Source: Azolla caroliniana (Eukaryota; Polypodiophyta). Taken from it: a stretch of DNA of 64,000 bases. Location: contig JBHGNT010000004.1 of NCBI GenBank assembly GCA_043228905.1, positions 372,001 to 436,000 of the forward strand. The letters are read 5' to 3'. How positions within the stretch are numbered: the first letter of the stretch is position 1; every line of letters begins with the position of its first letter. Made by a program: the position numbers and the translations under genes. Under the pieces are notes generated by a model. That model saw only the letters and a program-made list of their open reading frames with translations, ran no database searches and was not told the origin of the DNA. Below are positions 24,346 through 35,953 of the stretch, piece after piece.

Positions 24346-25730
24346 TGTCGTGTAAATACGATGAGGATACGTGAACGTTGAGGCAAGACCCCGGGGCCTT
24401 TGTCTAGAGGATATCAAATTCGTGTATTTATATACTAAGAATTAACCGAAATGAGAAAGATTAACAAATTTCATTAATAAAAGGGAAAGAAAGATTACAA
24501 TCAATCCCAAGATTGGGATTACAAAAGTTTTATCTTATGGAGATGATTAAAATAATAGATTAGAGGAAATAAGAGATTATGATTCTTGAGTGTTATAGCT
24601 TTGACGAGGAATTTTGGATTTTGAGAGATTGCTTCCGTATGGAAATTATGGTTTACTTGAGAGATAGCTTCCGTAGGGAAGATTAGGGTTATTGGCTTCG
24701 ATAATATAAGAGAGCTCTCAAAGAAAAGAAAAAAAATTAAGATAATATGGAGATTCTATCCTAGTGTAGGAAAAAAAATAGAATAAATATGGAGTTCTCC
24801 CTTGATCATAGCTTTTCCACTTTTTGTTGCATGGCCTCTACTTTTAGTTGCCTAGCTTTTTCTTTTGGTTGCATGTGACTGTCCACATGACCTTTACTTT
24901 TTCCATGCACTCCCTTCTTTAGTTGCTTGCGTCCACATGGCCTTTACTTTAGTTCTCTTCACTTTACTTTAGTTTGTTGCATGATCCAATCTTTCGTCCG
25001 TCCGCGTCCAACCTCGTCCAGTAGCCGGTTCTATTTCGCTTGCTGGCCGGTTCCAGTTCCGGTTTTGCTTGCCGGCCGGTTTCGGTTTGCTTGCCGGTTC
25101 CGGTTCCGGTTTTGCTTGCCGGCCCATTCCAGTTTGCTTACCGGTTCCGGTTCCGATTTTGCTTGCCGACCGATTTCCGGTTTGCATACCCGTTCCGGTT
25201 CCGGTTTTGCTTACCGGCCGATTTCGGGTTTTGCTTACTAGCCGGTTTGCATACCCGTTCCAATTCTGGTTTTGCTTGCCGACCGGTTCCGGTTTTGCAT
25301 ACCGGCCGGTTTCCGAATTGCATACCGGCCGGTTTCCAGATTTGCTTACCAGCCCGTTTTTAGATTTGCTTACCAGACCCGTTTTCCGGATTTGTTTACC
25401 GGCCGGTTTCCGGTTTTAGGGAATTTGGCCACCATCATACATCAAGACAAAGTGGCCAAAGTGCTCTTAGCACAAATGAAAATTGAGGGAGCTCAAGGTG
25501 TTTATATAGCCAGGGCCTTAACTTTCCTATCTATGTGGGATAGTTCTAATTTCCCTATTTAATCAAACTTCATTTTCTCATAACTTGATATGTATTTCTC
25601 CATTTTGTATATAGTAAAATACATTTTGAAGCTCTTGAGTATATCCATCTTTCTATAGTAAGCTACTAATCTAATCTATAATAATTATTTCATTATTTTT
25701 TTTACATAGTGTGTGAAGATTCACACGACA
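24346..25730 (-). repeat. Right LTR of X (minus orientation, complete, 1385 bp)
   Basis: Read on the minus strand it runs from TGTCGTGTGAATC to TTTACACGACA and is followed by the PBS, so it is the 5' LTR of the gag region. A TATATAAAC box lies ~220 bp from its start. A ~400-bp minisatellite of CCGGTTCCGGTTTTGCTTGC-like units occupies about 25025-25420. Confidence 0.85.
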
Positions 25731-26540
25731 GCGGTGACTGTCGACCGCTTGGTGAATGCTCGGGAGAGCGCAAGTGGCATCGACAGGGCCATAGAAACAA
25801 TAGTCAGCGCATCAAGCCGATTCAACGGGAAAGACGTCACGAACTACCTGGAGGCCTTCAAGGCTGAGATACTGATGAGAGATGTCCTGAACGATAAACG
25901 ATTGTCCGTGTTTTCCTGGGTAGTTACACCAAGCATCCACGCTGAGGTGCTCGAGATGCAAGCTGACTGTCGGAGTTGGCCGGAGTTCGAGCAGTAACTC
26001 CTCGAAAGATATGACTTCAATGACTTGCATTGGTTATCGAAGAGGGAGAAGATTGAGTGGGTTGAGAGCCCCTGAAAAGGGAGGAACACATCGGCACTCC
26101 TCCAGGAGTTTGAGAAATAATTCATGCGACTCTTCGCGCTAGACCGGATTGTGCTCGATACGTCGAGCTAGGTCCTATTGTTCATCAAGTCGGGGGATCC
26201 ACTTGAATAGGAGAAGGTGGGTCTCCTCTTGGAGATGGACGAGGGGCTCATGGTTGACTGGGCTGTGATCAAAAGAGTTTGTAGCCGTTTCGACAAATGA
26301 CGAGAATCGAACGATGCAGGGTCGTCGTCGGACGGCCCAGCTACCGGGAGGAAGTCGGAAAAGTCGATTACGACTCGGTCAGAAGATACAAGGAGGTGGC
26401 TCGAGTCGGGTGCGGTTCCAACCAACGTGGTCAAGGGGTCATCCGGGGGTGTAGCTCTGGAGGATCTAACAAAGATGGTACGAGACCTCCAGATTGCCCA
26501 GGCTCAGTGTTGTTTGGTCGACAATAACTATTGCCGACAC
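25731..26540 (+). pseudogene. Element C gag, 3' part, multiply broken
   Basis: Continues the gag opened at 20973. Recognisable blocks are TVDRLVNARESASGIDRAIE, FNGKDVTNYLEAFKAEILMR and MVRDLQIAQAQ, parallel to B gag. At least five in-frame stops are visible (TAA, TAG and TGA all occur) between 25995 and 26300. It ends at 26540 where the LTR of element E begins. This is a long-dead copy. Confidence 0.85.
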
Positions 26541-26965
26541 TGTATAGGTCGAACGTTGCTCACCGAACGTTCTATCAATGAATTGTGGTTTTAGACGAAT
26601 AGATACTAAAATGGTTGTAAACTTATCGATGATCAGTAAGCATCGAGATCACTATTTACGTAATAAGTTATAACAGAAAGGAAATAGATTGACAGAACGT
26701 TTCGTACACAGAGATTTCCTAAACTAACTTTATATTACTAAATAAAATGATAGCTCTTTACACTGCCTTCGGTTCCTCTTATTGGCAACCAAAAGGACTT
26801 CCTCATCAAGAAAACATATTGCCAAACATGGCAAGAACTACAAAATCCTGAACTAACTTATAATTTCAATTTCAATTTACTTCGGCCAGATGCTGACTCA
26901 TCGATCCTCTATACCGATCCGAAACCGACTCAGACTCCGAAAGTTCTTCATTTCTGATTACGACA
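26541..26965 (-). repeat. 3' LTR of element E (425 bp)
   Basis: On the minus strand it runs from TGTCGTAATCAG to GACCTATACA. Its TGTCG start is directly preceded by a purine tract (AAGTGGGGAAG, 26966-26976) typical of a polypurine tract, so it is the 3' LTR of a minus-strand element. Its left end sits inside the element C gag. Confidence 0.6.
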
Positions 26966-27320
26966 CTTCCCCACTTGTCTGGGTAACACTTGGCACGCCT
27001 GTGGGACAGGGCTTTGTCCGGCGAACCCCATGGTACCCCTTCTACTCCTGTTGATCCGAAGGAAGGTCCTCTAATTCATCCTTTGCGTCATCCTGCAGAA
27101 TATCGAACAATGAAGGTTTAGGTTGTTGCATATCCTCCTCGTCCTCGTCTTCGGTTTCTGTAAACGTGTTTGTATCTATGGTCATTGGTCTTGGTTTCTC
27201 CATTGTCGGTGCTTCCAGTCCCGGGGTCTGATTTCGCCTTTTGGATTCAAGGTTATCTAGCTAGATAGTTGTGTCGACATTATGTTTGTCGAATTCTTGC
27301 ATAATGCGACTAACTTCTTC

Positions 27321-27749
27321 TCAGTGACAAGCTGCTATCTCATACAAGTCTTTAGCAATATCTTCCTGAATAGTTGATATTGCTTCTTCTGTCATTTTGA
27401 AGAAACCTTGGCTGTGAGCCTTCCTATTGTCTCTGTTAGCCTGTAACAACTGAAGTTTAGCTACTTGTGCCGACCAGGTTTTCCAGCCTTTATCTATGAA
27501 CTCATTCACCATTTTCAAGGTGTTAAGTTTATGGCGTCTTAGGATGTCTTGAATTCTTTCCTCGGTTATACTCGCTTGAGAATGTGCTTTTGCTAGTGTT
27601 CTTCGTAAATCCTCAATTTGAGCATTCTTTTCTCCTTCTGTCTGTAACAACTTGTTTTGCGCCAATAATAGGTCAAGTCGCCTTTTTGCCAACACAACTT
27701 CCACTTGTGAACACCATCTTTCCAGAGTTGCTCGCCTTTTTGCCGACAC
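27321..27749 (-). CDS. Coiled-coil protein near the 3' end of element E
   Basis: This 142-codon frame is rich in Glu, Lys, Gln, Leu and Ala with heptad-like spacing (LLLAQNKLLQTEGEKNAQIE, then EDLRRTLAKAHSQASITEER), so a coiled coil is likely. A second frame with the same composition (VEATFKAAEARAEKAEIRSK) lies immediately upstream to about 27830, so the original protein was longer and is now frameshifted or spliced. Its position between a possible pol region and the polypurine tract suggests an accessory frame of element E. The family is unrecognised, and a host origin cannot be excluded. Confidence 0.4.
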   Translation of the reverse strand: MSAKRRATLERWCSQVEVVLAKRRLDLLLAQNKLLQTEGEKNAQIEDLRRTLAKAHSQASITEERIQDILRRHKLNTLKMVNEFIDKGWKTWSAQVAKLQLLQANRDNRKAHSQGFFKMTEEAISTIQEDIAKDLYEIAACH

Positions 27750-27830
27750 AATTTCTTGGATCGGATTTCGGCTTTTTCAGCTCTAGCTTCCGCCGCCTTG
27801 AATGTTGCTTCTACTTGTTGTAGCTTTTGT

Positions 27831-28195
27831 TACCATTAACATGTTCGTGTTCACAAGTGGAAGGATCGCGCATAAATGGAAGGATAAGGGAAATTTTAGG
27901 GCTTTTTCAATGATTTTACAAAACACATTGATACCAGTATCATACATGTTCAAACATACTATGAAAAAGGTTAAAAATCCACTATTTTCGTGATTTAGAA
28001 GTAACTAAAAAAAGACGAATTTCAAAAAGATACATTCTCAATTTATATCACAAACTTTACAACCAATGTTATTTTATAAGAAACGATTTTTTAGAAATCA
28101 TAAGAATTCAAAACACATGCTTTTATATTACTCGATTTGTTACAAGCGGAATGTAGTTACACTTAATAGCCAAATATACATTCATGATCACTCCT
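27831..28195. other. AT-rich spacer
   Basis: No gene or clear repeat is recognised between the coiled-coil frame and the DUF7869-type gene. Confidence 0.5.
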
Positions 28196-30979
28196 TTACG
28201 GAGAATCATTACTATAACTAATATACAATGATGATTCCTCCTCATCATCCTCGGATGTACCAATCAGTGCATTATCTTCGTCATAAACCAAATGGTTTGA
28301 CTCTAGATTATATGTAGTAGATCTCGTTTGCCTTTGACTCGAGCCACCTTGTAGACCTGGTAATTTTTCTTTTATTATATCTATTGTTGACTTCCTTAAT
28401 CGTCCGGCTTTTGTAAGTGTGAAGTCGTACACGATGATATCCACATCAGAGATATCAAGGGTCGAGGTGTTACGAATGTTTCGCTTCCTCTTCCTACCTC
28501 CCCTTCTTGTTGGGCATTCAATCATCTCCAATGTATACTTACCTGTAAAAGCATTTGCACTTCTAGTGTTGTACCAAATTATGAACATTTATAGACTTGA
28601 TCGTGTTTTCTATTTCATGCATTAACACTTCTAGAATTTTACCAACCCAAAATTGGTGGCCATGTGAGTTCTCATCAGCCGGCGTTGCAATCAACATCCC
28701 CGCGGTGAGCTCTTGCAAATTGCCTTGCCATCTAACTTCGGCTGCTTTGGTCATCCTTGGTCCCACATAAATGTCTCTTTGTTGTGGATGGACTAAGCTG
28801 TCATTAATCGCATTTACTAGTTGCTCCGGAGTTCTATTTACGCGATCATGTTGCAGCGACCATGTGAATGGCGTTTCCAAATTCCAATTATCAACAGATA
28901 CACAATTGTCTATAATTTCTTTCTGATCACTATAAAATACATCCCACCATGACGTGTCTTGTTGTGCGGCATATTTCTTGGCGGCCTCAATATGCTTTCT
29001 TTTTTCTTCTAAGGCTTGGAGCCATGACCGTTTTTGTTTTGATACCAAGTTGCTCTGCAACTGTCCTTTCTTCTCAATTGGCATTTGCTTAGCTCCATGG
29101 ACAATTGTACTCGGCATACAAAGTAATAACTGGCAACCACCTTCAGGTTCCCATGTTGTAGAAGATGAATATTGTTTAGCATACAAAAGTGTAGAACCAC
29201 TTATTCCATTTTTCTTTATCATAAAAATGTGATTGAAACTTATATTGTTTAACTGAGCAAGCACTTTAACATTCCCACCACCCCCATCTAATATATATCT
29301 CTTAAAGTCATATACCTCCTTCAAGTGTAACACTTTTGGGTGTGGTGTATATGCATCACAAATGACATCAAATAGTTTAGGTAAAGTGAAAGCATCATGC
29401 CGAGACAACTATTTGGAGAATGTGCTAAACATCTGATCTATATGGTCATGTGTGTGGCCAACCAAAAGGAAATTGACTTTCACTTTCCTAAACAATTCTA
29501 GGTTGACCAACATACTTAGATAGCCAAATACAGTTGAATTTTTGTTCTCTCTAGCAGTATTGTCCAATTGAATGTATAGAACAGGGGGGAAAGGTTGGCC
29601 CCAAGACATCAAAACTCGGTGAATCACTATAAGTGTTAGGTTAGGGTCATTGTGAACATTGGGGTAAGTAATGAAGATGTGAGGTCGAACAGACCTATTA
29701 TAAGCCAAGCATCCCACCAAGTGCATTTGAACAAGGCACTCATCATTGACATCTTTGGGGAGCCTCCGCATATGCGGCAAGCATGTCTTCTTCTGGTCCA
29801 TGCCATCTATCATTAAGCACATGTATTGTTCGGGCCTCTTCAAACACTTCTCTCTATGATGCATCGCCTTCTTTCGTTCTAAGGATTGTGCCTCACGATG
29901 CTCTTGTAGTAACTTCTTACTCGTATCCTTTTCCATTGATGTCTTTGCACCTTTAGCCAAACTTTTAAGATTTGCACAAATGGAGCAATACCCCATACGT
30001 ACTTTACGAGGAATAATAACATTTGAAAACCGAGCTCTCCATAATCTTGTGAATTGGCTATAGGTGATAGACTTATTACGTGAGCCCAGCATATCAGATC
30101 GATAGACATCATAAACTTCCCGACGTGTATAATTATTAGAAAGGTGCATCCTACCTGTAGTGACATTACTTCACAATTTAACTGAAAGTAAGTTTTCATC
30201 CAACCAATAGCATGTCTTCCAATTGCACCTTTCATACTTGGAACCTCTTTACAATTGAGCATCTGATCCCCGCTAAGTAGACGTTGTTGTACTCTATGTA
30301 GCCGCATGTTACTAACACATAACGCAATTTTGAATGCAACTCTACATATCTGTTGCACATGGAAGATATAATACTCGAATGATACTTTGATCCCTGTACA
30401 TTTGTCAGATACTAGTTGCATATGTGACCCGAGGTAAGTGTCTTGCTCATCACCAATCATCGAAAAATAGTATCGCCTTAATTCTCGCAACTTTGATTTT
30501 CCAATCATAGACATACAACCACGGGCACAACATATTTTTTTGACATCAAATCCAATCTGTTTATCTGATGTCACCAAGCTAAATCTAGCCAGACGAATTC
30601 TTCGTGGGATTCTTCTAATATGCATAGGGCTCCCAGATTTCTCTTCCTGCATAGAGGTTGGTGTAACCTTGTTACAATCTAATTCTCTGTTCTGACCATC
30701 GCCAATGTTATTCAATGTTTCCTAGGCACTACCTTCATTCTCCGTATCTTTATTAATATCGTATTCTTCAATAGAGAACTCTTCACATGTGTCATTATTT
30801 ACATTCCCTATAGATGAGCTCAGACAATATTCTTCGATAGAATATGGTGAGTCTGTCGACAAACAATATTCTTCAATCGAATATGGTGACTCTGTCGACA
30901 AACAATACTCTTCAGTAGAAAACGATGAGTCTGATGACAAACAATATTCTTCAATCGAGAACGGTGAATCTTCACTCAT
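28196..30979 (-). pseudogene. Decayed DUF7869-type gene (possible transposase-like protein)
   Basis: Segments in order: 30979-30722 (Met start, four 13-residue DSPYSIEEYCLST-like repeats), then 30715-~30160 with a CCARGC Cys cluster, 30149-29409, 29408-~28580 and ~28588-28196. Diagnostic DUF7869 features are CLMIDGMDQKK, LYIQLDNTARENKN and FLLVGHTHDHIDQMFS. Upstream, SYSQFTRLWRARF is followed by a C..C pair (CSICANLK). Lesions: in-frame TAG at 30724-30722 and 29411-29409, and frameshifts near 30155 and near 28585, where WYNT...TGKYTLEM resumes in another frame. The family is widespread in non-seed plants, oomycetes and some animals. The D..D..H/D pattern recalls RNase H-fold transposases, but that is inference. 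No terminal repeats were found around it. Confidence 0.75.
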
Positions 30980-31640
30980 GGCTTAGGGCTCTGTAAGTTA
31001 TGTGCTTAGGGTAAGGAAAAAAACTAATAAGCTCCTCTCTAAACATATACTCCTCTCTAAACATAAACTTCTCTCTAAACAAAAGCCAAATCAATAAAAT
31101 GTCTATATTATGTAATATTCTATTAATACAATACATAAAAATTTATTTTTAATAAAGTAATTGTATTTAAAATATCAATTATTATATAAACTACATCTAT
31201 ATGAAGTTAAATCAAGTATAATATAAATCTAATCATTAACAAGCCATGAATATGTTGGATTAATGTTAAAATCATTGGCTAATTAATGGCACCCATTTTG
31301 ATATAGAACCTTTCACTCATTGGTTCTTTAATGCTCACCATTTTAAATATTAGACTTATCAATCATTGGTTAATTCATGCCCACATCTTTAATACACAAC
31401 ATTTGAGAGTCATAAAAATTGTTGCTTTTAGTAATCAATCATTGGTACATTCATGAGCCTCTATCATTGTCTCCTTCATGACCTTTGAAATCATTGCAGG
31501 TTGTTATGACTATAAAAGATTGATCAATATGTTAGTTTGACTTTGTAATCATTAATGCAATCATAAGTTACTCTAGTTAATGTGACTGTGGTTACCAACT
31601 AACTATCCTCAAACTTACCAACCTTGGTTAAGGTGACTAT
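30980..31640. other. AT-rich spacer with short tandem repeat
   Basis: Near 31030-31080 the word CTCCTCTCTAAACATA repeats about three times. The rest is AT-rich with no gene recognised. It may hold the promoter of the minus-strand DUF7869-type gene. Confidence 0.5.
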
Positions 31641-31668
31641 GGTTACTTTAACCAATGTGGTCAATCCC

Positions 31669-31846
31669 TATAAATAGGAAGACCTCGTCATATTTCACTC
31701 ACAAGAGCGTACAGAGCGTACAGAGCACACAGAACGTACAGAGCACACAAAGCACACAGAGCACAAAGCACCAAAGCGCGATCTCCGCCTACACTGCCAC
31801 ACGATCAACCATGTCTTCAAAGAGAATCGAGCGCGAGGACTCTAGG
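31669..31846 (+). promoter_or_regulatory. TATA box, repeated leader and orphan first exon
   Basis: CTATAAATAGG at about 31669 is followed by a leader with repeated CAGAGCACACAG/CGTACAGAG words. A Met at 31811 starts a 12-codon frame (MSSKRIEREDSR) ending at CTAG|GTAGGC, a plausible splice donor. It looks like promoter plus exon 1 of a plus-strand gene. The downstream sequence is the palindrome array interrupted by 12 kb of retrotransposon, and no following exon was found. It may be a gene severed by the insertion, or chance. Confidence 0.35.
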
Positions 31847-31895
31847 TAGGCCTCTGACACTGTGGACATTTTTGTAAATATGTTTTGTCGCTCAA

Positions 31896-31962
31896 GAACT
31901 CGATACGCCGTATCGAGTTCCTGTATACAATACAAACTTTATACAGGAACTCGATACGGCGT
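31896..31962. repeat. Palindrome array, left part (units 1 and 2a)
   Basis: Unit 1 (31896-31920) has 12-bp arms GAACTCGATACG and CGTATCGAGTTC around one central base. Unit 2 starts at 31947 and is cut at 31962 by element B. Between them, CTGTATA and TATACAG arms form a further inverted repeat. Start-to-start spacing is 51 bp. No coding function is apparent. Confidence 0.9.
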
Positions 31963-32590
31963 TGTCGAGGTTTTCCTCGCGGATGCGTGGAATGAGGCGG
32001 GACCTCAGGGGTCCTGTACCGAAGAGCAAGAGAGAAAGGACAAGAGACCCACTACGTGCGAGCGTAGATTCACAGGGACACGGCCCTTCGATGCAAAGAC
32101 GGGAGTGGGACAGCGACACAAAGAGACACGAATGTATGTATGTATTAACAAAGACAACAACAAGAACACGGAAGCAACAAAAACACGAAGTCGGTTACAA
32201 CCGAACAGGCCGACGAACAGATGCCGATGCCTGTTCGTAAACGCACAGAAAGACAGGAGCAAGTTGGAGGTGCTGCTGGAAGCACTCGGGCATTCCTCAG
32301 AGCAGCGCGAGCCTCCCGAAACCTGCACAGAAGGAAGCTATGGAGTTTGCGAACCAGAGAGAGAGAGAAGCCTTCGCACGCAAACCGACAACACTTCGTC
32401 CTCGACTCTCCACGATCCCCTCCCCCTTCTCGTCTCCCTCCTTTTTATAGGCAAGGAAGGAGCTGTTTCCCCTTTACTTCCTACCCACTAAATCTACCCG
32501 CCTAGGATCTTCTATGGACAACATTCGAGAAGAGCCGGTTCCTACGCTCCTGTGCACCGATTCCGCTTGTGGACGGTTTTCTTCACGACA
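31963..32590 (-). repeat. 3' LTR of element B (628 bp)
   Basis: Matches 43370-44003 along its length with scattered substitutions and small indels. The purine tract 32591-32602 borders its inner edge. Plus-strand frames crossing it, with Arg-rich content, are not genes. Confidence 0.92.
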
Positions 32591-32663
32591 TCCGCCCCCA
32601 CCTAACTGCGCATCCACCGGCATGCGCCAAATTGAGTCGAGACGGAGAAAACCGGTCCAGCCT

Positions 32664-35070
32664 TCATTCCCCGCCCGTCGGTTCTTCCTCGGTTTCGGAT
32701 CGTTCGTCGTCGCGGTCTAGGCCAACCGGATCCGGCTCGTCGTCGTGACGCTTCTTGAACGCTTTGATCCGCTTCCCAGCTACCGGTATCGTCATTCTCG
32801 TGTCGTCGAGCTCCGCCAGATGGTACGTCCCGTTGTCGTTGGCGCTTTGTACCATGTAAGGCCCGAACCACCTTCTTGCGAACTTCCGTGTCGCTCAGTG
32901 CTGGTTGTCAAGGCTGCTGTCGTAGACTAGCACCCAGTCGCCTTCCTCGATCTTCTTCGGTCGGAGCCGGTGTGTTCGGTCGAACCAGGCTTTGTTCCTC
33001 ATCCTTGCTTCCCGAAGCCTTTCCGCAGCCTGCTCCACGTCCTCCGGTCTTCGCTCGAGCTGTCGTATACGCGCCGTCAACAGTTCCTCCCGGCTCATCT
33101 CGTCTCTCCAGTCCACGGTTGCCCACGAGGAGATCGTACGTTCCATCGGCATGACCGGCTTCTGCCCAAACATGAGTTCTGCCGGCATGAATCCGGTTAC
33201 CGAATTGTGCGTAGTTCGGTCCGTCCACAACGCGTAAGGCAACAGCCGCGGCCAGTTCCCGACTTGACCTCCGCATGCCCGAACTAACGCCTTGACGATC
33301 GGTCTGTGTCCGCGCTCCACCTTCCCATTCGCCTCCGGATTGTACGCAGTGGTAAGCGAGAGCTTGACTCCTAGCCGGTCGAACAACTCCTCGGCCTCTT
33401 CGGCGTCCAACTCCCTGCGATCAGCCACGATCTTCCCGACACACCCGTACCGGCATATCACGTCCTCGATCAGGAACCGACATACGGCCGCGGTCGTTTT
33501 GTTCTGATGGGCTCGGCCTTCCACCTGGTTCGTCAGATCTTCTCGAGCCAGGACCAGATACCGCATCTGTCCTACTCCCATCGGCATCGTCACCAGGTCT
33601 ACCATCCATTTGAAGTGGATGGTCGGAGGGTATGTAGGGTGAAGCTCGTCCCGATGTCGGACTACGGAGTGCATCTGACAGCTCTCGCAAGTCGTCACGA
33701 ACCGATGCACATCCCGGTACAGTCCCGGCCACCAGTACTTCCCCTTTATCTTCGCGAACGTGGCCCACGTTCCACGGTGTCCGGCCCAAGGGTGTCGTGG
33801 TAGCCCGTCAACAACTCCTCCTGTTCTTCCTTCATCGCCACCACCCGGAGCGGGACGCCGTTCCTCTTCTTCGGGTGCTTCCATAAGTATCCGTCCCGGA
33901 GAAAGAATCGGTAAGCTTTCTTCCGGATCCGGTTGGCCTCGTCCTTCGTCCACGATGCATCCGGCGTCATCGTCCTCAAAAATCCACCGATCTGGAGCCA
34001 CTTGCCGTCGTACTTGCTCTCGTCGAAGTCGTTAAGTGCCGGAGTGCTCGTCCCATCGGTCGTCACGTACGCTGCCTCGAAGAAGTCCACGCCGACTTCT
34101 TGATCCTCCGAAACCATGCCGCCCTCGTCATCAAACCTCGCCCTCGAAAGCATGTCGGCCATGGCGTTGTCCTTTCCGGAAATGTGCCGTATTTCCGGGT
34201 CCAGGGACTTGATGTACGCTATCCACCTGAGCATTGCCAGGTTCGGTGTCCCGCATCCGGAAACCATGCCGAGAATTGGGAGGCAATCCGTCTCGATAAT
34301 CACTTCTGTCCCGATCAGGTAGTCTTTGTCGGCCTTTACTGCCGAAACGATACCCCAGAGTTCGCGTTTAACCTGGGCGTACCCTCGCTGTCGCTCACTG
34401 AGGACCTTCGCGCCGAATCGGATCGAGAACCGAATGCCGTCCTCGTCTTCTTGGTTGACGACCCATCCGATCCCGGTTGGACTCGTATCCACCATTATGT
34501 ATACCGGGGTACCCTTCTCGTAGACAGCCTTCTGGAGCGCCGGTGCTGCCGCAAGAGCTTCCTTCAGCTTCCGGACCGACTCCGTGTGCTCGTCTCGCCA
34601 CTCGAAATTTCGCCCTTTCTTCAGCAACCCGTATAGCAGCTCCGCCACGTAGGTGTAATGCGGGATCCATATGTGGTAGAACGCGCATGCCCCCAGGAAC
34701 CTCCGAACTTCCGTAACCGAGCTACAATCGGTCTTCATCGCGGAGATGGCTTCTACCTTTGCCGGAGATGGCTTCCGGCCATAAGGTCCACATAGGTGTC
34801 TGACCACCAGGATTTCCGATTGCCCGAAGGCCGATTTCTCCCCGGAGAAGGTGAGCCTCGCATCCTCTAGCCTTTGTAGCACCTTCTCGCAGTCGTCAAT
34901 GTGTGTCGCCACGAATCGCCGGCATCCGTCCGGCCCAACTGTCTCGTCCTTCTCCTCCACCGGGCACCCCTTGATCGGGATGTCGTCTAGAAACGGCATG
35001 GTGATGTCCGGGATGCAATCCCTCAGTACCTTGTTCATTGCATTCACCATGTGGGCTACCGAGTTGGTCC
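32664..35070 (-). pseudogene. Element B pol, 3' part: RT palm, RNase H, integrase
   Basis: From 35070 the frame gives MVNAMNKVLRDCIPDITMPF then LDDIPIKG (FLDD is the RT metal-binding pair) and FLGACAFYHIWIPHYT. RNase H follows with VYIMVDTSPTGIGWVVNQ and ETDCLPILG. Integrase comes next: a CESCQMH zinc-side motif, first Asp in WMVDLVTMP, second in IVADRRELD, Glu in NPEANGKVERGH, and a C-terminal FGPYMVQ-type tail. A frameshift near 33790 separates RNase H from integrase, and an in-frame TGA lies at about 32895. Reverse transcription and integration from this copy are not expected. Confidence 0.88.
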
Positions 35071-35378
35071 TGTCGAATACAAGTGTATAATGGACGTATT
35101 CACACTATCCCTTTGTATAGCTCAAGTTTGGGCCATTTGTGTAATTAGCATAAATGGTAGTTGCCCTAAGTTTGTCACTATATAAAGTGACCTAGTAACC
35201 TTTTTGTAAGGTTGGTTGTATTATTGTTTTCTATTGAATAGAAAGAGTCTTGTGTGCCTCCTCCTCTCTCTCTCTCTCTCTCTATCTCTGTGCACGATCG
35301 TGGAAACTGTCATACGCAGGTACTCAACTAGAATCGAATGCTACTTGATCTTCCGCATTGACGGCCTTGTCTTCAACA
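35071..35378 (+). repeat. 5' LTR of the copia element
   Basis: Contains a TATA box (ACTATATAAAGTG near 35180-35192) and a TC run near 35266-35282. It ends directly before TT and the initiator-tRNA primer-binding site. Confidence 0.95.
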
Positions 35379-35953
35379 TTTGGTATCAGAGCGAGGTTCC
35401 TCAACCCGCTGTCGGCCGTCGTCTCAGCCTGCACAGCATTCGGTTCTTCGCTTCATCGCAGCCTGCACAGTATTCGGCCTTTCGCTTCATCCTAGTCTGC
35501 AAAGCATTCGGCCTCTTGCGTCATTCGAAGAAACAGAGAAGAAAGTAGGCAAACACAAGCTTAAATCTCGCTGCATTAGATCATCACTCGGAGTAAGCCA
35601 GTCGGCTGTACTCTACTTCCCTGATCGTAACTGCTTGAGGTGGGCTTTCTGCACAACGACGACTTCAAGGACAACCCCAGTTCGCGTTTCATTCGATTGG
35701 ACAATAATCGGAAGGACCAGTCGGTTCCATTGCTCTCACCGTTGAAGTCAACCGAAACCGAATCGGCTTGAAGTACTGTCGGATCGTTAAATCTAGGTTC
35801 AACTCGACTAAGACAGTTGTCGGTAGTCAATCCGAACCAAATCCCCGATTCTCCGTAATCAACATCACTTGTGTCCAACTTCGGCTAGAACGACACTGAG
35901 TGGGCCAAACCGCTGCACTTCACCAAAGTTCGTAGCCGACTTAGTGCAGAGTC
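35379..35953 (+). promoter_or_regulatory. Copia untranslated leader with short tandem repeats
   Basis: Holds the primer-binding site at 35381-35392. About three copies of a ~37-bp unit follow around 35425-35530 (CAGCCTGCACAGCATTCGG, TTCGCTTCATCG words). The leader would carry packaging and dimerisation signals, but none was identified specifically. Confidence 0.6.

Larger units (their letters stand above)
21007..25730. mobile_element. Element X: LTR element with inward-facing inverted LTRs
   Basis: Both outer ends carry the same LTR tip, TGTCGTGTGAATC, on opposite strands, and the tetranucleotide GCGG abuts each end (21003-21006 and 25731-25734). Outside X, the gag frame of element C is continuous. 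Order on the plus strand: left LTR (plus), RT fragment (minus), 104-bp LTR tip (plus), gag region (minus), PBS, right LTR (minus). A normal LTR retrotransposon has direct LTRs. Most of pol is absent, so X cannot be autonomous. A local assembly error is possible, but the matched 4-bp flanks argue for a single integration. Confidence 0.75.

Noticed and set aside
31862-32505. Plus-strand frames across 31.9-32.5 kb and their twins near 43.1-43.9 kb
   Set aside because: They fall in the two LTRs of element B and recur in both copies as antisense of LTR sequence.
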